From: Lacinutrix sp.
GTDB lineage: Bacteria > Bacteroidota > Bacteroidia > Flavobacteriales > Flavobacteriaceae
Length of the DNA stretch: 32,805 nucleotides
Direction of reading: 5' to 3'
Assembly: GCF_023299985.1 (NCBI RefSeq)
Contig: NZ_JALZVX010000225.1
Span: 1-32,805 of the forward strand
The notes beneath the pieces were generated by a model. It did no database searches and was not told the DNA's origin. It was given only the letters and a program-made list of their open reading frames with translations. The position numbers were made by a program, and so were the translations under genes. The stretch's first letter is position 1. Each line of letters begins with the position of its first letter. Shown here piece after piece: positions 18,791-26,630 of this stretch.

Positions 18791-19755
18791 TAAATAATAC
18801 CTTCTTTAATTAAATTGTGTATGTGTACAACGCCTGCATAATTACCATTGTTTTCTACCAGTAATTGAGAAATACCATTGGTTTCCATAAGTTCCATAGC
18901 ATCTACAGCCATAGCTTCTTCATTTATGGTTTTAGGGTTGCTGCTCATTATATCTTTAGCAGTTAAACCTATAAAGTTATCTACTTTGGTAAGCATACGT
19001 CTTAAATCTCCATCTGTAATAATACCAACAATTTTTTTGTTTTCTACAACAGCAGTAACGCCAAGCATACTTTCGGAAATCTCAATAATTACTTTTTTTA
19101 CATCTGTATCTATCTGTACTTGTGGTTTATTATTTACCGAAGATAAATCCTGCACACGTAAATATAATTTTTTACCTAAAGCACCACCAGGATGGTATTT
19201 TGCAAAATCTTTACTCGAGAAACCACGTATTTCAAGCAAACAAACAGCAAGTGCATCACCTATTACTAGTTGCGCAGTAGTACTTGTAGTAGGTGCCAAG
19301 TTATTAGGGCAAGCCTCTTTGGCAACAAAAGCATTTAATACATAATCTGCTTGTGTACCTAAAAAAGAGTCTTTGTTGCCTGTTATGGCAATCATTTTAT
19401 TTTTTGCGTTTTTTATTAAAGGAACCAACACTTTTATTTCTGGAGTATTTCCACTTTTAGAAATACAAATAACAACATCATCTTCTAGTATTAAACCTAG
19501 ATCTCCATGTATGGCATCTGCAGCATGCATAAAAACGGCAGGTGTTCCTGTAGAATTCATTGTAGCTACAATTTTTGTAGCTATAATAGCGCTTTTGCCA
19601 ATTCCAGTAATTATTACTCGACCTTTAGATTTGTATATAAGTTGTACAGCATCAGCAAAATCGTCATCAATTAAAGTCGCTAAATTACTAATAGAAGCAC
19701 TCTCTAATGCTATCGTTTCTTTGGCGATTTTTAGTATGGAATCTTTAGTATTCAA
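18790..19755 (-). CDS. kdsD: Arabinose-5-phosphate isomerase (KpsF/GutQ family)
   Basis: Catalyses ribulose-5-phosphate to arabinose-5-phosphate, the first committed step to Kdo for LPS. 321 aa: an N-terminal SIS domain (about 30-180) with ITGIGKSAIIATK, HAADAIHGDLGLI and SKSGNTPEI, then two CBS domains (about 205-320; VENKKIVGIITDGDLRRML, NGISQLLVENNGNYAGVVHIHNLI). Length and domain order match the family exactly. Being first in an operon that ends with lptB supports an LPS role rather than gutQ-type sugar-alcohol metabolism. Divergent from recQ over a 214-nt gap. Confidence 0.9.
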   Translation of the reverse strand: MNTKDSILKIAKETIALESASISNLATLIDDDFADAVQLIYKSKGRVIITGIGKSAIIATKIVATMNSTGTPAVFMHAADAIHGDLGLILEDDVVICISKSGNTPEIKVLVPLIKNAKNKMIAITGNKDSFLGTQADYVLNAFVAKEACPNNLAPTTSTTAQLVIGDALAVCLLEIRGFSSKDFAKYHPGGALGKKLYLRVQDLSSVNNKPQVQIDTDVKKVIIEISESMLGVTAVVENKKIVGIITDGDLRRMLTKVDNFIGLTAKDIMSSNPKTINEEAMAVDAMELMETNGISQLLVENNGNYAGVVHIHNLIKEGII

Positions 19756-19853
19756 AATATATCATTTTAAGATTAGGTAGCAATTGAAAAGATTTTGTTA
19801 TCTTTAAATATTACATAAAATAACTTCGATTTTGTGATTGTTGATAATCCTGA

Positions 19854-19861
19854 CAAATTTA
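19854..19861 (-). promoter_or_regulatory. -7 element for the kdsD-tatC-lptB operon
   Basis: Minus-strand TAAATTTG, a perfect TAnnTTTG, about 100 nt before the kdsD start. No convincing -33 TTG is seen. The remaining recQ/kdsD intergenic sequence shows no clear promoter for recQ. Confidence 0.35.
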
Positions 19862-19969
19862 GCGAAAAATTAAAAGTAAATCTTTAATTATTCTTACTAA
19901 TAGTGTCGATTTTAGAAGTTATTCTATCTAAACTAAATTGTGTAAATAATTAATCGCTTAATATAAACA

Positions 19970-22162
19970 GTGAAAAGTCAAATTCGTGCTGCCCTAAAAA
20001 AGTATTTCGGTTTTAGTGAATTCAAAGGATTACAAGAAACCGTTATCGAAAGTATTTTATCCAAAAATAACACATTTGTTATTATGCCAACTGGTGGTGG
20101 AAAATCGTTATGCTATCAGCTTCCTGCGCTTATGCAAGAAGGAACAGCTATTGTTGTTTCTCCACTAATTGCATTAATGAAAAACCAAGTAGATGCCATT
20201 CGTGGTATTTCAGACCAACATGGTGTTGCTCATGTTTTAAATTCGTCTTTAAATAAAACGGAAATAAAACAGGTTAAAGAAGACATAACAAACGGCATAA
20301 CAAAACTGCTTTACGTTGCTCCAGAATCACTTACAAAAGAAGAAAACGTAGAGTTTCTACGTACTGTAAAAATTTCTTTTATGGCTGTGGATGAAGCGCA
20401 CTGTATTAGTGAATGGGGACACGACTTTAGACCAGAATATAGAAATTTACGTGCAATAATTCAACGTATTGGTGATAATATTCCAATTATAGGTCTTACT
20501 GCAACAGCAACACCAAAAGTACAAGAAGATATTCTTAAAAATTTAGGAATGAGCGATGCTACAACTTTTAAAGCATCGTTTAATAGACCGAATTTATATT
20601 ACGAAATTCGACCGAAGACTAAAAATGTAGATTCAGATATTATTCGTTTTGTAAAACAAAATGAAGGAAAAACTGGAATTGTATATTGTTTAAGTAGAAA
20701 ACGTGTTACAGAATTAGCACAAGTTTTACAAGTAAATGGTATTAAAGCCTTGCCTTATCATGCTGGTTTAGATGCTAAAACTAGAGCAAAGCATCAAGAC
20801 ATGTTTTTAATGGAAGATGTAGATGTTATTGTTGCTACCATTGCTTTTGGAATGGGAATAGATAAACCAGACGTACGTTTTGTAATCCATCATGATATTC
20901 CAAAAAGTATAGAAAGTTATTATCAAGAAACTGGTCGAGCAGGAAGAGATGGAGGAGAAGGCCATTGTTTAGCTTACTATGCCTATAAAGACATTGAAAA
21001 ACTTGAAAAGTTTATGTCTGGAAAACCAGTTGCCGAACAAGAAATTGGTCATGCACTTTTACAAGAAGTTGTAGCTTATTGCGAGACGTCTATTTCTAGG
21101 CGGAAATTTATTTTACATTATTTTGGTGAAGCGTTCGACAACGAAACTGGAGGAGGAGGAGATATGGACGATAATATGCGCCATCCTAAAAAGCAAAATG
21201 AAGCAAAAAACGAGGTTACTATACTTTTAGAAATAGTTAAAGCTACTAATGCAACTTATAAATCTAAAGATTTAGTAAGTGTTATTACTGGAACTTCTAA
21301 CGCAATGATTAGTTCTCACAAAACAGATAGTCAGCCCTATTTTGGAAATGGAAGTCATCAAGATAAAAGATATTGGATGGCATTACTGCGTCAAGTTTTG
21401 GTTGCAGGCTATCTTAAAAAAGATATAGAAACCTATGGTGTTGTTAAGTTAACAGATTTAGGGAAAGCTTATATTAATAAGCCGACTTCGTTTATGATGA
21501 CCGAAGACCATACCTTCGACGATTCTCACGACAATAACATTGTTGCAACATCTAAAGGTGGTGGAGCAGTTGTAGATGAGGCGCTTATGACAATGTTAAA
21601 AGTACTCAGGAAAACGAATGCTAAAAAACTTGGAGTACCTCCTTTTGTTATTTTTCAAGATCCTTCTTTAGAGGATATGGCATTAAAATATCCCATTACT
21701 GTTGCAGAGTTATCTAATGTTCATGGTGTTGGAGAAGGTAAAGCTAAAAAATACGGTAAAGACTTTGTTGCTTTAATCGATAAATACGTTGAAGAAAACG
21801 AGATCATGAGACCAGACGATTTTATCGTTAAATCTACAGGTACTAATTCTGGTTTAAAATTATATATTATTCAAAATGTGGATAGAAAATTACCTTTAAC
21901 AGATATCTCATCTGCAAAAGGAATGCAAATGGTAGATTTTATAAAAGAAATGGAAGCCATTGTCTTTTCTGGTACTAAGCTTAATATTAATTATTGGATT
22001 GACGATTTATTAGACGAAGACCAACAAGAAGAGCTTCATGATTATTTTATGGAATCTGAAACAGATAAAATAGACGTTGCCATAGATGAGTTTGATGGTG
22101 ATTACGATGACGAAGAATTACGTCTCTATCGTATTAAGTTTATTAGTGAGGTTGCTAATTAG
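19970..22162 (+). CDS. recQ: ATP-dependent DNA helicase RecQ
   Basis: 3'-5' superfamily 2 DNA helicase for recombination and fork repair. 730 aa: Walker A MPTGGGKSLCYQ (about 39-50), DEAH box at 141-144 followed by the RecQ aromatic loop CISEWGHDFRPEYRNL, motif V/VI ATIAFGMGIDKPDVRFV and QETGRAGRDG (about 319-328), an RQC winged-helix region (about 410-500) and an HRDC domain (about 535-620). About 110 further residues are acidic and of unknown role. The start is GTG and gives MKSQIRAALKKYFGFSEF, a normal family N-terminus. The zinc-binding cysteine cluster after RRKFILHYFGE is absent (see findings). Confidence 0.94.
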   Translation: MKSQIRAALKKYFGFSEFKGLQETVIESILSKNNTFVIMPTGGGKSLCYQLPALMQEGTAIVVSPLIALMKNQVDAIRGISDQHGVAHVLNSSLNKTEIKQVKEDITNGITKLLYVAPESLTKEENVEFLRTVKISFMAVDEAHCISEWGHDFRPEYRNLRAIIQRIGDNIPIIGLTATATPKVQEDILKNLGMSDATTFKASFNRPNLYYEIRPKTKNVDSDIIRFVKQNEGKTGIVYCLSRKRVTELAQVLQVNGIKALPYHAGLDAKTRAKHQDMFLMEDVDVIVATIAFGMGIDKPDVRFVIHHDIPKSIESYYQETGRAGRDGGEGHCLAYYAYKDIEKLEKFMSGKPVAEQEIGHALLQEVVAYCETSISRRKFILHYFGEAFDNETGGGGDMDDNMRHPKKQNEAKNEVTILLEIVKATNATYKSKDLVSVITGTSNAMISSHKTDSQPYFGNGSHQDKRYWMALLRQVLVAGYLKKDIETYGVVKLTDLGKAYINKPTSFMMTEDHTFDDSHDNNIVATSKGGGAVVDEALMTMLKVLRKTNAKKLGVPPFVIFQDPSLEDMALKYPITVAELSNVHGVGEGKAKKYGKDFVALIDKYVEENEIMRPDDFIVKSTGTNSGLKLYIIQNVDRKLPLTDISSAKGMQMVDFIKEMEAIVFSGTKLNINYWIDDLLDEDQQEELHDYFMESETDKIDVAIDEFDGDYDDEELRLYRIKFISEVAN

Positions 22163-22249
22163 GTAAGTAGGCAATATTCAGTAAGCAGTTTACGGTCAAT
22201 AATCTCAACACAATAAGGCAATAGTAATAATAAATAGGTGAGTATTTAA

Positions 22250-22303
22250 AGTAATCAAGCAACAGTATCTTTTCCTTTGGAAAAGAGTCAGAAAAGAATA
22301 AGT
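22250..22303 (+). repeat. Dispersed intergenic repeat, copy 2, with perfect hairpin
   Basis: Contains TCTTTTCC-ttt-GGAAAAGA, an 8-bp perfect stem with a 3-nt loop, preceded by AGTAATCAAGCAACAGTA. It is related to 9649-9702. It sits between the convergent recQ and small unknown genes and could act as a terminator, although no long T-run follows. Confidence 0.55.
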
Positions 22304-22735
22304 TTATTTTTTATAAATTGAAAAAACATGCTCCTCTTTTTTTATAAAGAGCGTAAGCGTCTTAACGTTTGATCGTTTTATTTTATCAACGTCATTTTTT
22401 TCTATTTGAAAATCTATTTTCGTCACATAACCTTCAAGTGGACTAGCAGGTTCAGATTCGAACTCAGGCATATCAGCATTTAGTTTTAAATTATAATCGC
22501 TGCCTTCAACTTCTAACGTCGCACCATTTTTAGTTTTTACTTTTAAACGACCTACAATAAAGGTTTGTAAATAATAATAGCCTCCTAATTCATTATACCC
22601 AACAAACATAACATTATTATTAGATATTGCTAAAGGTTCGTCTTTACTAGAGTTTATTATAGTTTCAATGTAATTATCATCGGTTGTATTGTCTTCATTT
22701 TTTTTATTACCAAATAGTTTTCCAAAAACTCCCAT
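22304..22735 (-). CDS. Small protein of unknown function
   Basis: 143 aa if started at the ATG at 22735. The track's GTG at 22741 adds two residues but would leave a very short leader behind the -7 box at 22755-22762. I do not recognise the family. The sequence begins MGVFGKLFGNKKNEDN, an amphipathic/basic start that recurs in small Bacteroidota proteins, followed by a beta-rich body (VMFVGYNELGGYYYLQTFIVGRLKVKTKNGATLEVEG; VKTLTLFIKKEEHVFSIYK). No signal peptide, no cysteines, no membrane segment. It is monocistronic, convergent with recQ and divergent from the isomerase gene. Confidence 0.7.
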   Translation of the reverse strand: MGVFGKLFGNKKNEDNTTDDNYIETIINSSKDEPLAISNNNVMFVGYNELGGYYYLQTFIVGRLKVKTKNGATLEVEGSDYNLKLNADMPEFESEPASPLEGYVTKIDFQIEKNDVDKIKRSNVKTLTLFIKKEEHVFSIYKK

Positions 22736-22754
22736 AGTCACTTTTAATTTATTT

Positions 22755-22762
22755 CAAATCTA
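22755..22762 (-). promoter_or_regulatory. -7 element of the small unknown gene
   Basis: Minus-strand TAGATTTG, a perfect TAnnTTTG, about 20 nt before the ATG at 22735. It supports that start over the GTG at 22741. Confidence 0.45.
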
Positions 22763-22843
22763 ATAAAATTCATCTAAAAGAGGAATAAAAATCAGACTTG
22801 AAAAAAAATGTTACCACATTACTTAAAATTTTCAACTTCTTCC

Positions 22844-22851
22844 TATCTTTG
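22844..22851 (+). promoter_or_regulatory. -7 element of the cyclophilin-FKBP gene
   Basis: TATCTTTG, followed by GCACC. It lies inside the ORF-track extension (which starts at 22808), so translation must begin downstream, at 22874. Confidence 0.6.
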
Positions 22852-22873
22852 CACCTCATTAAAAAACAAGACA

Positions 22874-23806
22874 ATGCAAGACGGTTTATACGCAAAATTT
22901 AACACAAATAAAGGGACTATTTTAGTAAATCTAGAATTTGAAAAAACACCTGGAACAGTAGGTAATTTTGTTGCTTTAGCAGAAGGAAACATGGAAAACT
23001 CAGCTAAACCTCAAGGAACACCTTATTATGATGGTTTAAAATTCCACAGAGTAATTGCAGATTTTATGGTGCAAGGTGGTTGCCCTCAAGGTGCAGGAAC
23101 TGGAAGTCCAGGATATAAGTTTGACGATGAGTTTCATCCAGATTTAAAGCATGATAAGCCAGGTATTTTATCTATGGCAAACTCTGGACCTGGAACAAAT
23201 GGAAGTCAGTTTTTTATAACACACGTTCCTACAGATTGGTTAGATGGTAACCATACAGTTTTTGGAAATGTAATAGAAGGACAAGACGTTGTAGATGCAA
23301 TTGCGCAAGACGACAATATTGACACTTTAGAAATTGTAAGAGTAGGAGCAGATGCTGAGAAATTTAATGCTATTGAAGCATTTAGAACTTTTGAAGGTGC
23401 ACGCGAAAAGAGAATAGCAGAAGAGAGAGCAGCAAAAGCAGCAGAATTAGATAAGTATTCTGCAGGTTTCGAGCAAACAGAAAGCGGTTTACGATACCAA
23501 ATCCTTCAAAAAGGAGATGGTGCTCAAGCAGAAAAAGGCCAAACTGTTTCTGTACATTATAAAGGTAGTTTAACAGATGGTACTGTTTTCGATTCTTCAT
23601 ACAAACGCAACGAACCAATAGACTTTCCGTTAGGAATGGGACAAGTAATTGCTGGTTGGGACGAAGGAATAAGTTTACTTAAAGTAGGAGATAAGGCACG
23701 TTTTGTAATACCTAGCGATTTAGGTTATGGTTCTAGAGGAGCAGGAGGAGCAATTCCACCAGATGCAACTTTAATTTTCGATGTAGAACTTATGAAGGTA
23801 AGTTAG
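22874..23806 (+). CDS. Fused cyclophilin-FKBP peptidyl-prolyl isomerase
   Basis: Start taken at 22874 ([14 protein letters not shown]), giving 310 aa; the track's 22-residue extension runs through the promoter. The N-terminal cyclophilin domain (about 1-165) shows [30 protein letters not shown] and [10 protein letters not shown], including the catalytic Arg and the SQFF-type active-site block. A charged helical linker ([24 protein letters not shown]) joins it to a C-terminal FKBP domain (about 205-310) with [36 protein letters not shown] and [23 protein letters not shown]. No signal peptide, so it is probably cytosolic. Two different isomerase folds in one chain are known in Bacteroidota. Confidence 0.92.
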   Translation: MQDGLYAKFNTNKGTILVNLEFEKTPGTVGNFVALAEGNMENSAKPQGTPYYDGLKFHRVIADFMVQGGCPQGAGTGSPGYKFDDEFHPDLKHDKPGILSMANSGPGTNGSQFFITHVPTDWLDGNHTVFGNVIEGQDVVDAIAQDDNIDTLEIVRVGADAEKFNAIEAFRTFEGAREKRIAEERAAKAAELDKYSAGFEQTESGLRYQILQKGDGAQAEKGQTVSVHYKGSLTDGTVFDSSYKRNEPIDFPLGMGQVIAGWDEGISLLKVGDKARFVIPSDLGYGSRGAGGAIPPDATLIFDVELMKVS

Positions 23807-23842
23807 ATAACCTTTTTTTGTAAAAAAAAGTATGAATCGCTT

Positions 23843-23862
23843 ATCTCCACGAAAGTGGAGAT
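23843..23862 (+). repeat. Perfect 8-bp stem-loop with GAAA tetraloop
   Basis: ATCTCCAC-GAAA-GTGGAGAT, 37 nt after the isomerase stop codon. No U-run follows directly. It may stabilise the mRNA 3' end, or be a short palindromic dispersed element. Confidence 0.6.
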
Positions 23863-23907
23863 TTAATAAAATAATAAATTACTTTTTTAAGTAACAAATA
23901 CGATTCT

Positions 23908-23941
23908 AAAACGTCTCATATTGTATATGAGGCGTTTTTTT
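23908..23941 (+). terminator. Intrinsic terminator after the cyclophilin-FKBP gene
   Basis: AAAACGTCTCATAT, loop TGT, ATATGAGGCGTTTT: a 14-bp stem with one wobble pair, leading straight into a run of seven T. This is the clearest terminator in the window together with that of yajC. Confidence 0.85.
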
Positions 23942-23992
23942 ATGCGCAACATTTAGTATTTTTATACCACAAACTAATTAAACTAACCAAAA

Positions 23993-24697
23993 ATGAAAAT
24001 AAAGCACTTTTTTTACGTACTATTTTTAATGCTAATGATGGCTTGCGGTAAGACTGCAGACTATACAACAGAATTTATAAAAGAGACTTCAGGAAGCTAT
24101 TTATTTAATGCAAATGAAGTTATAGAAGTTTATTTTGAAAATAATGAACTCTTTTTAAAATGGAGAGGAGCCGAAAAAATAGAACCTATATACTTAGGAG
24201 ATAACACCTATTTTATAAAGGAAATGAATAAAAAAATAGCCTTTGTTAAGCCAGCTGGTTCGCAAAATTATGTAATTTCTGAAATTCCTGAAGATGATGC
24301 TGAAGATAAAGGGAAAGAAGAAGTGAATTATAAAAAATTACCAGACTCTGCAAAAGTAGCTAGTGATTATTTAAAAGATAAGGAATACGATAAAGCTTTA
24401 GAAGGTTATTTAGCAATACAAAAAGAAGATTCTAATAGTGGATTTTTAAATCAATACGATATTAATAGATTTGGAAATCAATATTTAAAAGATGAAAACT
24501 ATAAAGATGCTATTGAAGTTTTTAAATTAAATTCTAAAATACATCCAAAAAGTGATAATGTTTACTCTAGTTTAGCAAATGCTTATGCTAAAAATGGTGA
24601 TAGTTTACAAGCTTATAATAACTACAAAATTGCTTTAAAATACAATACTGGAAACCGAAGTGCTAAAAAGTTTATTAGCGTTTATGATAAGAAATAA
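23993..24697 (+). CDS. TPR-containing lipoprotein
   Basis: 234 aa. Lipoprotein signal peptide MKIKHFFYVLFLMLMMAC with lipobox MMAC (Cys18), so it is anchored in the envelope. Residues about 25-95 are beta-rich, and an acidic linker (EIPEDDAEDKGKEE) follows. The C-terminal half holds tetratricopeptide-like helices: SAKVASDYLKDKEYDKALEGYLAIQKED, NQYLKDENYKDAIEVFKLNSKIHPKSDNVYSSLANAYAKNGDSLQAYNNYKIALKYN. TPRs mediate protein contacts; the partner is unknown. A weak -7 box (TATTTTTA, 23957-23964) lies upstream and there is no operon partner. Confidence 0.82.
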   Translation: MKIKHFFYVLFLMLMMACGKTADYTTEFIKETSGSYLFNANEVIEVYFENNELFLKWRGAEKIEPIYLGDNTYFIKEMNKKIAFVKPAGSQNYVISEIPEDDAEDKGKEEVNYKKLPDSAKVASDYLKDKEYDKALEGYLAIQKEDSNSGFLNQYDINRFGNQYLKDENYKDAIEVFKLNSKIHPKSDNVYSSLANAYAKNGDSLQAYNNYKIALKYNTGNRSAKKFISVYDKK

Positions 24698-24704
24698 TTA
24701 GTGT

Positions 24705-24840
24705 TGTTACTTCGAGTGATTTCGAGTTATCGAAAAAAAAACATATTTTGATTGAAGATGCCAAAGCATAGCTTTTAGAAATTGTATCGAGAAGTTTTGA
24801 TGACGAATAATGGATTCCTGCCTTCGCAGGAATAACAAGC
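24705..24840 (+). repeat. Intergenic repeat cluster with palindromes
   Basis: Holds ACTTCGAGTGATTTCGAG and, about 70 nt on, the partly inverted TATCGAGAAGT, then the perfect hairpin TTCCTGC-CTTC-GCAGGAA at 24815-24832. From memory these motifs recur between genes in many Flavobacteriaceae. It lies just upstream of the broken DinB-like gene. Confidence 0.55.
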
Positions 24841-24852
24841 TAAACTAAAGTA

Positions 24853-25400
24853 ATGACAAACCAAGAACTAGAAAATAGAAAATACCCAATTGGAAAATTC
24901 CATTGTCCAAAAGAAATTACAGAAGAACATATTAGTCAATGGATTTCTATTCTAGAGGCACTTCCAACTCGTTTAGAAACTCTAGTTAAAAATCTTAATA
25001 ACCAACAACTCGATACAGCTTACAGACCAAAAGGTTGTACAATAAGGCAAGTTGTACACCACATTAGCGAGATAGCCACAACAACAGTTATACACGTTTT
25101 AAATGGGCAATTACAGAAGATAATCCAGTAATTAAAGCTTAGGATGAAAACGCTTGGTCTCAGCTACACGATTATAGAGAGGTGATTGAAAACTCATTAT
25201 TACTCATTAAAGTAATACATGCAAAATTGGTGCACTTTGTAAAAGGTTTAGCTTTTGAATATTTAAAACGAACTTTTATCCATCCAGATGGTAATAAATT
25301 TGTTACTTTAAACGAGAATTTAGGTGTTTATGCTTGGCAAAGTAACCATCATTATGCACATATTAAGCGATTAACGGAAAGGGAAGGTTGGGAGTATTAA
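24853..25400 (+). pseudogene. DinB/YfiT-like putative metal-dependent hydrolase, disrupted
   Basis: The two track ORFs (24853-25131 and 25182-25400) are one decayed gene. The first encodes YPIGKFHCPKEITEEHISQWI...YRPKGCTIRQVVHHIS, the standard N-terminus of the YfiT/BstA-like four-helix metal-binding fold. At 25069-25072 the doubled GA (GCGAGATAGCC) shifts the frame by +2. Reading on in the other frame gives DSHNNSYTRFKWAITEDNPV, the expected continuation, until an in-frame TAG at 25140-25142 where the family usually has Tyr. The rest (RTFIHPDGNKF...YAWQSNHHYAHIKRL) is intact to the stop. Trp to Cys in RPKGCT is a further probable lesion. Such proteins bind a metal through three His; the function in Flavobacteria is unknown. 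Confidence 0.88.
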
Positions 25401-25435
25401 AAAAACATTTTTTTAAATTTTAAAGTTCGAAATCC

Positions 25436-25647
25436 TTATAACGCCTGAGCTATGAAAAGTAAGGGAGTAAACTAGCGTTTACTTTCCGCCACGCACATAG
25501 CAAAGTCTTTTTGTTTTGTTTTGTTTTGTTTTATCTTTTTTGTTTAAAGCAAAATCCCAAAGATTTTGCGGACATCATAAAAATACACAAACCATTCGAT
25601 TAAGCCCAAAGCCCTTATTTTTTATAGGTTTTGTTGTAGTGCGTTAT
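25436..25647 (-). repeat. Structured tail of the putative cassette, with terminal inverted repeat
   Basis: Bounded by ATAACGC (25438-25444) and its inverse GCGTTAT (25641-25647). Inside are hairpin A, GCTATG...AGTAAAC-TAGC-GTTTACT...CATAGC (25449-25501), a (TTTTG)4 run (25509-25528), and hairpin B, GCAAAATC-ccaaa-GATTTTGC (25549-25569). The GCGTTAT arm contains the stop codon of the orphan gene. This fills the 243-nt gap between the DinB-like pseudogene and the orphan gene; no ORF is seen in it. Confidence 0.6.
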
Positions 25648-26618
25648 TTTCCTCTCAATTTATTTAATTCCAAGTAATGGTTATTAAACATCTCTGCTTC
25701 TTCTTTGTCCTTGAAGCTCAAAATTTTCCACTTCTTTTCCTCAATATTATACGAGTTGTCTAACCATCCGCTAAAAATTTCTCTTATGGTTATATAAGTC
25801 ACAATGCCTTCTTTAAATGGATTGCTGATTGCTACACCTTTCCAAATTTCTTTTAGATTTTCGTTGTCTAATACCTTTAAATACATGCCACCTTTAAGGT
25901 TTTCGTTCTCAATAAAATGCCAGTAATCTTCTTTATTACTTATTAAATCACATTTAATCTGCGTTTCAACAATCTTCTTATTAGCTAACTCTACTTTTTC
26001 CCTCGCGTCCATTCTTTTTTGAACTTCACTTGCCTTTTCTGGTAAATGGCGTACAATGAATTTTTCCCATAATTCAATTGCATTCTCGATTAAATTTCTG
26101 AATAGAAAAATTCGATTGCCATCCTTGTCGTTTATATCGGCTTCGTAAACTACTTTGCCATCAGTAAAAACGTTACTAAACCCAATTCCCATGGGAACTG
26201 CCAATTCGTGACGTATGTCTTCAATTTTTGGGTCAAGATTTGACCTTTTAGATTTGGTTAGGGGATATCCGTGTTTTATTTGATTATCTAAATCAGTAAT
26301 AATTTGAAGACTTAGATTGCCATTAATATAGTCTTCAACTAGCTGTTTGTTCAAACCTTTTTGTGCAATTCCTTTTTTGAGGTTGTCTTTCAAATTTGCA
26401 AGGTTGTCCAGAATTGTATTTATTTCGATTTGCGCCTCAAGAGTTTCATTTTCCGTTATTTGGCCTCCTCCGAAAGATATTCTTATTAATTCCTTACCAT
26501 CTTTATCTATTATTTTTTCCTCAGTGGTGACGCCTTTTTTAATTTCTTTGTATGCCAAATAAGGCTCTACCGATTTGAAGAGTACTTTAATTCTATAATC
26601 TATGTCGTTAAACTTCAT
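25644..26618 (-). CDS. Orphan protein of unknown function in a cassette-like unit
   Basis: 324 aa, soluble, no signal peptide and no membrane segment. I do not recognise the family. The N-terminal part (1-75) looks like a beta-rich domain (DIDYRIKVLFKSVEPYLAYKEI; KELIRISFGGGQ). The middle (75-215) is strongly helical and contains LDNQIKHGYPLTKSKRSNLDP near residue 131, a pattern loosely like the N-x-x-KH of some HEPN-type helical domains, which is a weak inference. The C-terminal 90 residues (YWHFIENENLKGG...WKILSFKDKEEAEMFNNHYLELNKL) look like a separate alpha/beta domain. The start is 12 nt from a CGTTGTAA box and the stop is embedded in the ATAACGC repeat. No TAnnTTTG promoter is seen upstream. 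Confidence 0.75.
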   Translation of the reverse strand: MKFNDIDYRIKVLFKSVEPYLAYKEIKKGVTTEEKIIDKDGKELIRISFGGGQITENETLEAQIEINTILDNLANLKDNLKKGIAQKGLNKQLVEDYINGNLSLQIITDLDNQIKHGYPLTKSKRSNLDPKIEDIRHELAVPMGIGFSNVFTDGKVVYEADINDKDGNRIFLFRNLIENAIELWEKFIVRHLPEKASEVQKRMDAREKVELANKKIVETQIKCDLISNKEDYWHFIENENLKGGMYLKVLDNENLKEIWKGVAISNPFKEGIVTYITIREIFSGWLDNSYNIEEKKWKILSFKDKEEAEMFNNHYLELNKLRGK

Positions 26619-26630
26619 TTTTATAATGCA

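Noticed and set aside
18878-19780. Two long + strand ORFs (155 and 135 aa) opposite kdsD
   Set aside because: They are antisense shadows of a clearly conserved SIS-CBS protein, have low-complexity Ser/Ile/Thr-rich sequence, and no promoter.
22808-22873. N-terminal extension of the cyclophilin-FKBP ORF
   Set aside because: It runs through the TATCTTTG promoter, and the cyclophilin domain begins normally at 22874.
25509-25532. (TTTTG)n run as a CRISPR or phase-variation tract
   Set aside because: Only four short units, with no spacers, and not inside a reading frame. It is treated as part of the structured element.
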